Below the pieces are notes generated by a model. The model was given only the letters and a program-made list of their open reading frames with translations. It had not been told where the DNA came from and searched no databases. The position numbers were made by a program, and so were the translations under genes. From contig NW_022985441.1 of NCBI RefSeq assembly GCF_010093595.1, positions 1,984,434-2,048,433 on the forward strand: a DNA stretch of 64,000 nt, read 5' to 3'. The stretch's first letter is position 1. Each line of letters opens with the position of its first letter. The DNA is from Mytilinidion resinicola. Taxonomy: Eukaryota; Ascomycota; Dothideomycetes; Mytilinidiales; Mytilinidiaceae. Below are positions 31,149 to 42,696 of this stretch, piece by piece.

Positions 31149-32611
31149 ATGGACACCACCAACGGCCCTCTGCAACACCATCTCCCGCATCCTACACACC
31201 TCTCCCTCCCAAAACCCCTCCGCACGCTGCAACCCGCCGCCATCCCCGCGTTCCACCACCAACAAACCCATACCCATTCTCACAATGGCCTCCCCCCGCA
31301 CCTGGCTACCAGCTTAGACCCCGGCTTGTTTCGGTCGGGGTACGGTCATGAGGTAGCGCTGGGTGGGGAGCCCGGGCTGGGCTTTGAACATGGCGTGTTG
31401 CCCGATTTGCAGCAAGAAAAGGGGTATGGCATTCCGCCGCAGGGGTATACACATGCGCATGGGGGGAATGGGTATGGGCTTGTAGGGTCTGGGCAGCATA
31501 TGGAGAACCTGGGACAAGCGGGGAGAGAGCTAGATGGGCGGTTTGGGAGTGGCAGTATGGGAGGAGATGGAGGCGGAAGAGGATCTTTAGGAGGGGATGA
31601 GGGAGGGGGTCGCCTCGCGAGAGAGGAGGAGGGAGAGGGAGTCGCGGTTAAGAGTGACGGGCAGTTTGAGGGCTTGAAGTTGATACCCAATCCGCCGGAT
31701 TTGGAGTGTTGGCGGCAGAGGTTGTTTGCGGTTGATGAGATGGTTTTGTTGAGTGAGGAGCAGTACGTTGCTTCCCATCCGTCTATCATATCCCGGCAAT
31801 ATGAGGGGATTGGAGACCAGATATGTGGGCAGACTAGTGAGTGTATATGCTAATTGGTGTATGCGGTTATAGGTTCCAGACATACTTCCCCCACGTCGAC
31901 AACGTCTACTCCCACCGCTCTACGCAGGGCTACAAGCGCAAGCCTTTTGTGTCTCATTACTGGGACTGCCGTCTAAAAGGCCGCCCACCTGGTACAAAGA
32001 AGTCTACAGACCCGGAGAAGAAGAAAAGGAAGCGAGTTGCGCGCGAGCGCGATTTGTGTGATGTGAAGATTAAGATCACGGAGTACCTACCCGGAACGAT
32101 CCCGAGCGAGTTGTTTACTCCAACGCCTAATTCGAATGGCGGAACTTCTGTACAGGCCCCAACGCAGCAGCAGCTAGATGCGCTCAACGCGGGCGGTTTC
32201 TATGCTCAACAGGGCGCAGCGGGGGAGCCGTGGGGGATGGGCAGCCTGGGTATGGGGCCGTGTCAGGGGAAGTGGTATACAATTCAGCGCGTGAATGGAA
32301 ATGGGAGGAACGGGAAAAGTGTCGGGCCATGGGTTGCTGGACCGCACAAGCATACGCTCGAGGAGAGTGATCGGGTGAAAAAGAACAGTGTGGTCAGACA
32401 TTTCATGAAGAATGAGAGGGACAAGAAGAAAGTCCAGGTGAGTGAGGCTGCTCTCATTTTGTGTCTGGGTACAAGTTTGGGAGATGTTCCGTGGAGAAAG
32501 AGGCATCATGGACATCACGTCATTTTGCGGGGTCCCATGCGGCCGATCATGATCATTATCTATCGTTTTGTTCTAAGAGATATAAGAATCACCCGCCTCT
32601 TTCCCAAATGA
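31149..32611 (+). CDS. hypothetical basic protein, C-terminal end uncertain
   Basis: Exon 1 (31149-31762) and exon 2 (from 31873) join across a 110-nt GTACGT intron to read LLSEEQFQTYFPHVDNVY. The N-terminal 190 residues are rich in histidine, glycine and proline. The conserved-looking core is SHYWDCRLKGRPPGTKK followed by a lysine/arginine cluster (KKKRKRVARERD) and, later, GPHKHTLEESDRVKKNSV. That core resembles a fungal family with no function I can name; the basic cluster suggests nuclear location. A strong GTGAGT donor at 32438 marks a possible further intron. Reading through it gives a stop at 32609-32611 that overlaps the upstream ATG (32608) of the glutathione transferase frame; splicing would change the C-terminus. 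Confidence 0.72.
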
Positions 32612-33833
32612 TTTCCACTACGAGATCGACTCTATCTCGCGCTATTCATCAGTCGCTCCGTTCGAAACCCACTTGCTATTTCTCACATTCGTATTGCCCA
32701 CCAATTCTCCGAAGTTCTTTCCTCTTCAAATCATCTTTCATAGATATTCCTTGCCGACCGTCCTTTTCGTCTTCATCACCGCAGGCGAACAGCAAAATGA
32801 CAGACTCCAACCAGGGCGGCGATCCGCAAAAGAAGACCTACCACAAGAAGGCCACCGGCAAAGCCTATGCGACTGTGAAGGCCCATAGCAAAGAGGAAGA
32901 TCTTAAGCTATATGGAAGCTGTTTCTGGTGAGTATTGCAACATTGATCTCCTCGTTTTTAACCTTTTGACATGACGTCCAGCATAGTGACGTTAAACCCA
33001 AACTTAGCTAACTGCATGCAGTCCCTTCGTTCAACGCGTCTGGATATCCCTGGAATTGAAAGGCATCCCATATCAATATATTGAAGTCGACCCTTACAAG
33101 AAGCCGCAGAGTTTGCTAGATGTCAATCCGCGCGGTTTGGTACCAGCCCTGAGGCATGGGCCGACGTGGTCGTGTCACGAGTCGACTGTATTGATGGAAT
33201 ATGTACGTTCGGACTTTATTAGTGTGCTGTGAGCTTTCATGCTAATAGATCGTAGCTCGAAGAACTACAACAAGGCCCACCTTTGCTGCCCGCAGATCCT
33301 CAAATGCGGGCAACGTGTCGACTCTGGAGCGATCACGTGAGCATATTGTTTCAATATTTCTCTCTACTTTCCATTTTCCGCAAGGGAGACAATCAAGACG
33401 CTATACTCACAGAACGCAGATAAACCGCCACCTTATCCCCTCCTTCTACCGCCTCCTCCAATCCCAAGACCCTTCGCACCACCCGTCCCTCGCCTCAGAA
33501 CTCTCCGCCCACATCAGCACCATCGTCTCGGCGGCCGAATCCCTCTCCGTCGGCCCCTTTTTCCTCGGCAACACCATCGGCTTCGTAGACGTGCAGATGG
33601 CGCCGTGGGTGATCCGCCTTAGCCGCGTGCTGAAACCGTATCGCGCATGGCCCGAGCCGGAGGAGGGGACGAGGTGGAAAGCGTGGGTTAGCGCGATCGA
33701 GAATGAGGGCAGCGTGGAGAGGACGACTAGTACCGAGGAGCTCTATCTGGATAGCTATGAGCGGTATGCGGAGAATAGGCCGGATACGAGTCAGTTAGCC
33801 AATGCGGTTAATTCGGGGAGGGGTCTGCCTTGA
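32608..33833 (+). CDS. omega-class-like glutathione S-transferase
   Basis: Exons are 32608-32927, 33022-33202, 33256-33336 and 33420-33833; all joins keep frame. From the ATG at 32797 the protein is 268 residues. The thioredoxin-like N-terminal domain begins LKLYGSCFCPFVQRVWI, with the active-site cysteine of omega-type enzymes (CPF, created across intron 1; about residue 44), followed by the glutathione-site phrase LVPALRHG and HESTVLMEYLEE. The all-helical C-terminal domain carries the family-like FFLGNTIGFVDVQMAPW. Such enzymes act as thiol transferases or dehydroascorbate reductases. An in-frame upstream ATG at 32608 would add 63 residues beginning MISTTRSTLSRAIHQSLRSK, which looks like a mitochondrial presequence, so two forms are possible. 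That addition is inference. Confidence 0.9.
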
Positions 33834-33889
33834 TTGGATATAGGACATTGGTAGGCGCCTTTGAAGAAATATCTACAATCTGGGTGCCA

Positions 33890-34890
33890 TGCAGCATGCA
33901 CTCAAGTTTTTATCAAATTCCGTTTCACGCCGTTGATTTGGTAAGAACTTGTAACTACACTGCGCCATTTCCTGATGAAGCACCTCAGCATTTTTTTCGA
34001 GTATCTGATTCCGTGGACCTGATTTAGGGCCCCGAGTCCAGTTGCAGAGAGCAAGTACACCGCTTGCCCTCTGCATGCACCCCGCGTCTACCAAACACAA
34101 TCTCATGTGGTCAATTCCGTAAGAACTTATGACATTTCTTCCTAGTTTCTACTCGGAAGTGCTTCAGCTTCACTTCATTACTTTCGATCTCTTTAGGTGT
34201 CGACCTGATTTACAGCCCGTTGCTTTTGTAGTAGAAAAGAGCTACACTGCGTACCCCTCCGCGAGCACGCTGCGTCTACCGAATTTCGTTTCACGCGGTT
34301 CATTTCGTAAGAACTTGCAACTGACCAACTCATATTTTGCACGCAGGTGCTTCAGCTACTCTTCTTTGTCTAAGAATCATTTTGACAATGGTCTGATTTA
34401 GAGCCCGTTGCTTTTAGAGTAGAAAGCAACCACGCGGCGTACCCCTCCGCGTCCACATCGCGTTTATCAAAAGTTCTTTCACGCGGTCCGATCCGTAAGA
34501 ACTTGTAACAATTTCGCCTGTTTTTTGCTCGGAGGCACTTCAGCTACTATTCTTCGCCGTAGGACTCATTAAACGTCAATCTGATTTACAGCCCGTTACT
34601 TTGGCGATGTAAAGTGACTACGCCGCGTACCCATCCGCGTGCACGTCGCCTCTATCAAAAGTCCTTTCGCGCGGTTCAATCCGGAAGAACTCGTAACAAA
34701 TGAACCCAGTTCGTGCACAGAGGCACTTCAGCTACTCTACTTTGTTTGAGGATCCTTTTGCTATCAATCTAATATACAGCCCGTTGCTTTCGCAACACAA
34801 AGCGACTACACCACGTACCCCCTCCGCGTGCCCTCCATGTCTACCAAAATCTCATCTATGCGGTCAGTTCGGTAAGTATTAGTAACAAAA
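33890..34890 (+). repeat. satellite-like array of six 188-bp tandem units
   Basis: The anchor GTAAGAACTT (or a close variant) occurs at 33941, 34119, 34307, 34495, 34683 and 34872, giving spacings of 178, 188, 188, 188 and 189 bp. A second anchor, GATTTACAGCCCGTTGCTTT and variants, recurs in the same register, as does CGTACCCCTCCGCG. Copies differ by perhaps a fifth of positions by eye, so the array is old. The anchors look like a splice donor (GTAAGAAC) followed by a CAG at the end of several units, but no coding frame runs through it. No gene is present. Confidence 0.9.
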
Positions 34891-35777
34891 CTTCACTTGG
34901 AGGGGCCGCGGTGTGATTGCAGATTCTGTATTGTCCACGCTCTCCTCTCTCGGCTTTGAGAAACCGCTATCGCGGTCAAGGTTCGTGATCTGGACGTCCA
35001 TCACGTGGATGCTTACTCATCGACCGTTTCGAAGTATAAATCTCTCCTTCGTCCGTTCCCTCGGGCTACTTTCTCCAGGAGCATGGGCGGAGATGGAGAA
35101 TCAAAACTTCCCATGCGATCGGCCAATGGTGGCTGGGTAGAGAATATGCCCAGCAGGAACAACAGACAGAAGAGAGTCATGGCCTCGTCGAGGTTTGAAA
35201 CGGAGAGAAAGAAGTTCTGATGGGCTATAGGGGAATAATTTTGACGAGGAAAGAGTATCATGGTGGACCTGGTTTCAACTCTGGCTCTACAGCAGATGGT
35301 GGTGTCGTGGAGAGACCCGCAGTACAATGGATCTGGGGCTTATCTCATGGTATCTTTGGGCTGGGTTCGAAAAGGCAATTGTCAAGCTTCATGCGGTGGA
35401 AAGAGCACCAGCTTTGGGAATGGTGGAGAAGTCGTGGGTGGGAGGTGACTATCTTCGTTTCTCAATGATGATCTTCATACGTATTTTAAACCATACTTCA
35501 TCGGCGGCAACACGCTGTGGGATGATCTTGGTCGATTGACGGATTGAAAATTGAATGGACTTTTGAAAGCGCCTTGATTGGATTTCAGACCGTAGCGTTT
35601 GGACATTGATGGAACCGTACATAAAGTACATGATTCACCCCGATTGCTACCAGCATTGCTTGCTATAGGTGATTGTTCTAATCCAACACCTTCACGTCTA
35701 GTCAGGATACCGGTAGTGGTCCCAACCAGCTACGATGACTTTTCCATGATATCCCCTCTTGAGCGCATTGATCCGAA
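34891..35777. other. intergenic between satellite array and ankyrin NLR
   Basis: Only short open frames occur. The right end is the 3' flank of the minus-strand NLR that stops at 35778. No gene supported. Confidence 0.4.
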
Positions 35778-38700
35778 CTAGATACTTCTCCGACGACTCG
35801 TTCGGGCCTCTGAGCTGGCGTCCAGCAAGCGGGACTTCCACTCCACGTATCCACTCCAAGGATACGTCTTTCGTCGATATTGAACATCTTCCTGGCTCGC
35901 ATACTCGAGCATCGGCGGTCCAATGTAGCGTCCGACTAACAACCATTGAGCAATCTCAGGCCAGTCTTTCGCAAACTCAAACGCATTTCTCCACAAGTTG
36001 TCCCGTTCGCTGAAATAGATGACCTTTGCGCTGGACCGGACAAGGAGTCTAACTATTGGCAGATCGCCTATCGAACTGGCCACCATGAGCGCGCTACCGA
36101 ATGGGGAACCTTCAAAGTCTATGTCGGCACCAAGTGACACCAAGACTTCGGCGGATTTGAGAAGACTATGCCACGCTGCGATACAGAGCGGACTTTCCCC
36201 GTGGAAAGGCTCTAGGGGTAACAATGCTTTTAGTCTCGCTTGTCTCAACGCCCTGAAAAGAACGGGAATCTCGGACACCAGATCGGTTGCGTATTTGGTG
36301 TGAACAAAAAGCGGAGGCACCGGATCGTGGTAGTCGAGAGTCTCAAAAAGGTATCTCTGAGAGATACATCTTCGGAGGCGAGGCTTTGAGAGGCTATGGT
36401 GCATTACAGATAGTCCAGACCAGTCCTTCGCTGTGGGATCTAGTCCTTCGGAGAGCAGATAGTCAAAGACATTCTGCTCGCTACAAAAAGACAGCATTGA
36501 TTGACCACTTCGTATCTCAGTTAGATCGGCCCCATATCGCACGAGAAGCTGGATGCTCCGAAGGTCATTATTATAGCTCGCATATTGTAGCGGCGTGAAA
36601 CCGGCTCGGTCACGGATACTAACACTTGCGCCTTGACTGAGCAAATATTCCAAAGCTTCCGAGTATTTTGGAAGTCGATTTTTGGGCGCATATAGGGGAT
36701 TTCGGCCGCTGTGAGATATGGCTCGGATGTTGATGTCGGCTCCATTTTCTAAGAGAAACTGCATCATTTCAACGTTGTTGTGACTTGCTGCAATGTAGAG
36801 TGGCGGGTCGCTATTTTCCATATACATGTTGAGTATCTCGGATACAGTGGGGAGTGCAGAATGCTCCTCGTTTCTATTTTTCATGTTTAGGACCCACATC
36901 TACTTTCGATCCAAGGGAAAAACTGCCGACTGGGAGATCAAACTCACCTCTTTTTATTCATCCAGCGAATCATTAGCTTCAATCCTTCCAAATTGCTGTG
37001 TTTCACAGCCGATTGGACGGCTGTCCAGTCCCCAGCAAGCCATAATGGCCAGTACCTACTAAATCCATGGAGTAGGCTTTCTAAGAGCTCGTTGAATTTA
37101 CTGTATTGAACTGCATGTTGTATGATTCCAATCGTAGGCGCTTCCTCGACGTCATTGTGGTCCTGGGGAACTTCGCCCCAAGTCGCCCCGCCATATTCAA
37201 GGAGCCATGAAATCACAGGAACGTCCCCTTGAAGAAGCGCCTCTACGATGGGAGGGTAATCGCACCCTGGGATTTGGGACTTCAGAGAACAGCCATTCCG
37301 GTGCAAGATTTCGCAGGCTCGAAGATTGCTGTTTTGAATTGCTTTCCTCAATGCAACGAGGGAATCCTTCGTCACGCGTTCAACTCGTACCTCTGGCGCG
37401 CTTTGCGAGGAGATATCGGACTCTATCAGCATGTTTACAATGCCTTCGCGACCAGTGTCTAGTGCTATCATCAAGGGAGTCCGACTGCGCTTATCCGGAC
37501 ATGATTTTGCCCCTAGGTCGAGAAGGGCCTTGACTCCGACTTCAGACTCCATGACAGTAACAACATGAAGGGGGGACCAGCCCTCACTGTCCTGAGCATT
37601 GACATCCAGGCCCTGCGCTGTTAGGTACTGGAACAAAGTCAGTGCGCTTTCTGGATCGGGGTTCCTAGCTGCGAGATGCAGGCAGCTGAAGCCTTCACTC
37701 GTGGTGGCTCTGATGTCATTAATGAGCCTTTCTTCGATGATATACTTGACGATTGCAGGTGTGCGATAAAGGCACGCGAGGTGAAGGGCAGTACAAGACG
37801 TCACCTGCCTGTATAGACGACCTCCGAAACTGTACTGCACAAACTCGTCATCAAACTCGGATACCCAATAACTTAAGGAACAAGTTTTTTTCCAATTGAT
37901 ATTTGGATACTCTTGACAGACTTTTTTGATGTCTTCGAATTCGCCCCAGCAAACAAGGGCGAGTATGAAGTCCATTTCTTGATCTGACGAGAGCGACGGA
38001 TCTGCTCCATGATCCAACAAGAGTTTTGCCGTTTCAAAAGACCTCTTTTCGATGATGTGGTAGGTTGCAGCCGTTTTACCCTTATATGGGGCAGCTGTCG
38101 CGAGTAGATTGGGATTCGCTCCTTTGTGGAGTAACAATCTAAGCTTCTCTAGGTTTTCAGGGCCACTCAGCCGATGGGCCAACCCAATGCCACTCTTGGG
38201 ATTCAGTATGTCAAGCGTGTTAGGATCCGTCTTCTCTAACAGTAACTGAAAAGTCGAGACGGAGCAGTGCCTTTCACAAGCAACCTCCAACGGCGAAGTA
38301 TCTTCGATGTGCTTATGGACTGATACACCGTACTGGAGAAACTCAGTAATCACATTGCTGCTAGCGTCTTCTTGTGTTGCTAAGAGCAGTAGTTGTAGTA
38401 CCGCGAAGGAGAAGCTCGGAGATGTCTTGTGAGAACTCTGGTCTAGTATTTGAGCTAAAGCAGGTTGTAGGTTGCCCATAACACCTGAGTGTCGTGATGT
38501 GTGGCCTCGAAATGGGGCACAGGATTTGGCAAGTGATTCTGCCAAAATTCCAGCAGCGGGTTTTCCTCGAACGGACTCATATCCTACTATGACGCCTCTG
38601 TCCAGAAATGCTTTCAAAATAACACTCATCCACGTCGCTTTCGGTGCGGAGATAGTTACATGATCCGCCAGATCAAGTATCGCAATAATGTTGAAGCAGA

Positions 38701-41700
38701 AGAATTCATACAAGGTTTCGCCACTATTGTTTTCACATAAGATATCCGAAGGTAGTAACGCGAGCACAAGGTTTTGCTCGATGGTCCATCCATACTCGCG
38801 GTACCGATTGTGGTTCAGGTCATGATACTCATAAACGTCTTTGTCTCTGAGTTTCTGGAACATACGTTCGAGCGGTAACAGACCTTCGTAGCGTATATCG
38901 CAAGCGTTTGGAACAAGAGACTTGATAAGGCCCACGCACTCTGCAGGCGTGGAATAGTCAACAAAACGTAGTGGACCTCCGGCCGCGTGAGACGTCTTAC
39001 TAATGTCACATTTTGCAGCAACAAGAACTTCTAAGACACTTTGGGAGCCTGCGGATATGGCCATTTGGTAGGGTGAAATGAGGTCCGGGAGATGGCTGGA
39101 GTCGAAACGACAGAATGGAATGAGAACGGCAGCTGTGTCAGATCTTTTTTGAGAAAGTGCGAGCCCAAGTGGCGTATAACCGTCATGGTTAACATCCTGG
39201 AGATGAGATGTATCAGACACTTTCCCCAATAACCATTCCACGAGATGGCAGGATTTCCTTTGGGTGGCATAGTGCCATATTGTGTTTCCGTTTTTGTCTT
39301 TAGCCGTATCTGAGCATCCGTTGCCCAGTAAAAGATGCGCCACCCTGAAAACTGCATCGAGTGGCGGCTCTGGCAATACGTCCTCAGACTCAAAGTTAGA
39401 GATCGAGACAGAGTCAGAGTCATACTGATTACGTGTATCCCGGAATGGATGGCTTGAGTTATACCTGCAGCAGTAATGTAAAGGAGTCTCGCCTTGTGCA
39501 TCTGTCGTGGACACATCAAAACCGAGGTCTATAAGGTACTGCACTGCTTTATAGGAACCCTGGCGAGCTGCTATGTGCAACAAAGTTGCCTTGTTCTTCT
39601 CGTGCTCTTTGAACGTCCACGTCCTGGCATCCTGGGATATGGCCTTGAGAATATTGATGTTATCATAAATGACTGCGCTGGAAGCCTTATGATAGTAGTC
39701 CTCATCACTGACACTCGAGTCGTTTGTTTTTATGTCCATCGATTCGTCGCCGTGCATGATCAGATGGCCCTCGATGGCTCGACGCAATTTCCCGACCAGT
39801 TTCGGATCTGATCCCGTCATGGGAGCCTCTATGATAGCTTTATATGACGCGGCCTCCTCCTCGGAGAGAACAGAATGACCACATACAACCGATTCCTTCT
39901 CGAAATGCGTTATGAACTTCGCGTCAAGTCGAACCCCAGCATTGAAAAGATGATAAAGTGTGCCAGCCGCCGAACAGATTCCTGGCTCGAAGCGTTTCGC
40001 AGCAGCAGTAAGAAGCGTGTCGTGTATCGCAATGCCTCTGTGATGCAACGACGGACTCTCGCCTTCATCTGAAGAGGTGGCGAAGCCGCCCGCGCAACGT
40101 GCTCCATGTGTCACGAGCATCGCAATAGTACTCCTGCAGGTTTCCTCGGTATCGTTGATTAGGTGAAATTTCAGTCCCGTGACAGCGAAGTCAATGCAGC
40201 TACCTAAACTGCTCTCCAAGGAAGGGTCTGCTCCGTGCTCGAGTAGATGCTCACACACTTCATGAAGACCTAGAAAGCTAGCCATATGCAAGGTTGTAAA
40301 GCTCGAGTGAAGGAGCTTTGGAGCAGTGCTAGTCAATTGTGCGGCAGAACCATCACCGTGTTCAAGACTCTGATAAAAAAATTGCTCTCCCTGATGTATT
40401 GCACCAACACGTTTCAATACCTTCAATGTCTCTTTACCATCTTCGCTGACTGGTCTCCGATTATAAAATTGGCGAAAAAGCTCAATGGACCAGCGAACGA
40501 AGGTCGATCTTTTGCTATAATCGAATAAAACAAGGATTTGGTCCCAAAGAGCTCTTGAAGTCTTGAATGTAGAACTAATCTCTTCTATCGTCGTTGAAGA
40601 ATTGGAGTATGAGGGCGGCTCTTTAGATAGAAGTCGTTTGTGTCTATTGAGGAAAGAGGAAGGTATCCAGTGCACAGCAGCATATTCATAAAACGGGTGT
40701 TGCTTACGAATTGCAAACAAGTCGTCCAACGCAGTCTTGGAATCAACTACCTCATCGTTGAAGTTTTGGAGATTGAGAAAGCGAAGACAAATTAGGTGAG
40801 TGAATGATGGGTCGGCTGAATGTCGACTTGTATGGGTGTAAAAGGCGTTGAGATCGGACTGTAGGAGCTCCTTCGATTGCAGAAATTCCTGCACAGTGAA
40901 GTGTGCAAGTTCAAGAGGAGGATCTTCATAGTCAGCATACTGAGATGACCGAACGAGGCTGCTGCACAGACGCATGAGTTCTTCTCCGTTGATCTTATCG
41001 TCTTCGTCAATCATCGTTGCGTCATCTCGTAATGACACCGCATCACATAGCAGGCTAATCCGAAGGGGTTGCCGCGCGTTTACAATGAGGTTTAAGGCGC
41101 TTCGAATGATCTGAATGGATCTCGGATGTGTATGTCGTCTGAGAATTCTCTCATAAGTTGCCGTTAAAGTTGGGGGTAATTGTCCTAAGGCCTCTCTCTT
41201 CTCTCGGTCGGTGGGTAGTTCACACAGGTAATCAAGTTGGCAGCTGACCCAGCGAAACCTAGAATCAGATAGGAGATTAGCTATTGTTCATAAGCGGCTC
41301 GATACACAGTAAGAGGGCGCTATTTGCATCCACTCCCCTGCTCTGAGTATCAACATGAGGGCACTAGAGGAAAGAAAGGCATAACGTACATTCCTTGGGC
41401 ACCAATGACCAATCTATGTAAGATCTCATCTTTCAGAGTCATGTTGTTAAGCCGTAGGCGTCCTCTTCTGATCCGTGCTTCTAGCTCGGCACCGACGTAA
41501 AGTTGTATGTCTCCACTTTGGGCGGCGATGTCTAGGTGCTCATATTCTCCGTCGAGGCACTCCCAAATATGCGACTCATTACGGCTCAATAGAGCCATGG
41601 ATATTGAGGGTGAGTTCTGCGCTAGTGATGATAGAGTTTCCACAACTTCGGGGTCATCACCGCACTCGTCCAACCCGTCAACAACCACGAAGACTTTATC

Positions 41701-42696
41701 GAAAGTGTCTGTCATGCTTTCAAGGAGACTTTGTAGCTTTGATGCTTCCGGTGTACTAGGATTTGCGCGATGCGGGTGGAGTTCTTCGTAGTATTCTTCA
41801 ATAAGCGTATACGCCGCGTCGCTCTGCCGACCAAGCTGCGAGGCGAGCGAGCCCAGAATTGTTACCACATTTTGCGTTTTCTCGTTTTTGTAGTCGCAGA
41901 AGAAGAAGCAGCACGCTTGCGACGTAGAAGCGGTAGCGCGCTGTATGCTTTCCTGGATGATGGAACCTGCGAGAACGGTTTTTCCAGCGCCAGGGATCCC
42001 GCTGAGCCAAAGCCTCGAATTGGGCAGATCAAGCCATTGTTGGAAGCCCAACCCATTGGTAAGCCACAAGCCTGTCATAGGGTGGCGAAGACGAACGCTG
42101 GTCTCGAGATTTGGTTGCGGGTTGACAAGTAGGAAGAAATCTAGAATTTGCTGTCTTTGCTTGTCGATAGTGATTCGAGTTGTGATGTTTTTGACCGATT
42201 TTTTAATTTCTTCGAGTGCTTCTCCCATATCTGACTGCGAGGAGAGGCATTGTAGCATAGCTTTCATTGAATCAGCGGAAAGAGCGAGGGTGATCGTAGC
42301 CTTGTGACGTGATACAACTTCAAGCAGCGTCTTCGTTTCTTTGCTTGAATAGGGCCATAGCGGTCTCCGGGCGAACGATTTTCCTTTATTTGCCCCATTG
42401 AAATCAGCCAATGCCTTATCGACGTGCGTTTGAATCTGTACGATCGTTTGTCGGCAGGCAGCCACGTGATCGAGACGAAATGACGGCTGGTCATCGTCGA
42501 AAGCAGAAGCAAGTAAGGAGAGGTTGTGCAGTGTGCCAGAAAGATTTCGAATCTCTGACGCCACGCTTTCGACATCCTTTTTGGCCGATTTGACCTCGCG
42601 GCCGAACCGAATCAAAGCGCGGAAAAGTAGATCGGAGAGAGCAACCAGGCCTGCTATGCTGCCGGCAAGGCCAACTGCTGAGAAAGGATCAGCCAT
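35778..42696 (-). CDS. giant NLR-like STAND protein: HeLo-like N-terminus, NACHT, ankyrin repeats
   Basis: Exons 42696-41390, 41258-36948 and 36873-35778 join in frame to 2,237 residues. Intron 1 (131 nt) starts GTACGT; intron 2 (74 nt) starts GTGAGT and ends AATAG. The start is ATG 42696 (MADPFSAVGLAG), typical of the HeLo-like N-terminal domain of fungal STAND proteins. The NACHT domain has P-loop GIPGAGKT at residues 233-240 and Walker B VFVVVDGLDEC at 335-345, then RWVSCQLDYL and the winged-helix-like region through PLELAHFTVQEFL. From about residue 690 to the end run many degenerate ankyrin repeats (TLHMASFLGLHEVCEHLLEHGADPS is one example, given here in part; also TPLHYCCRYN, SPLHVVTVME, TALHLACLYR). 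HeLo-type domains act as membrane-damaging effectors in incompatibility. The gene shows no stop or frameshift. Confidence 0.93.

Noticed and set aside
31833..31872. Short 32-36 nt intron in the gene at 31149
   Set aside because: Introns this short are improbable; a GTACGT donor at 31763 gives a 110-nt intron in the right phase and a family-like junction.
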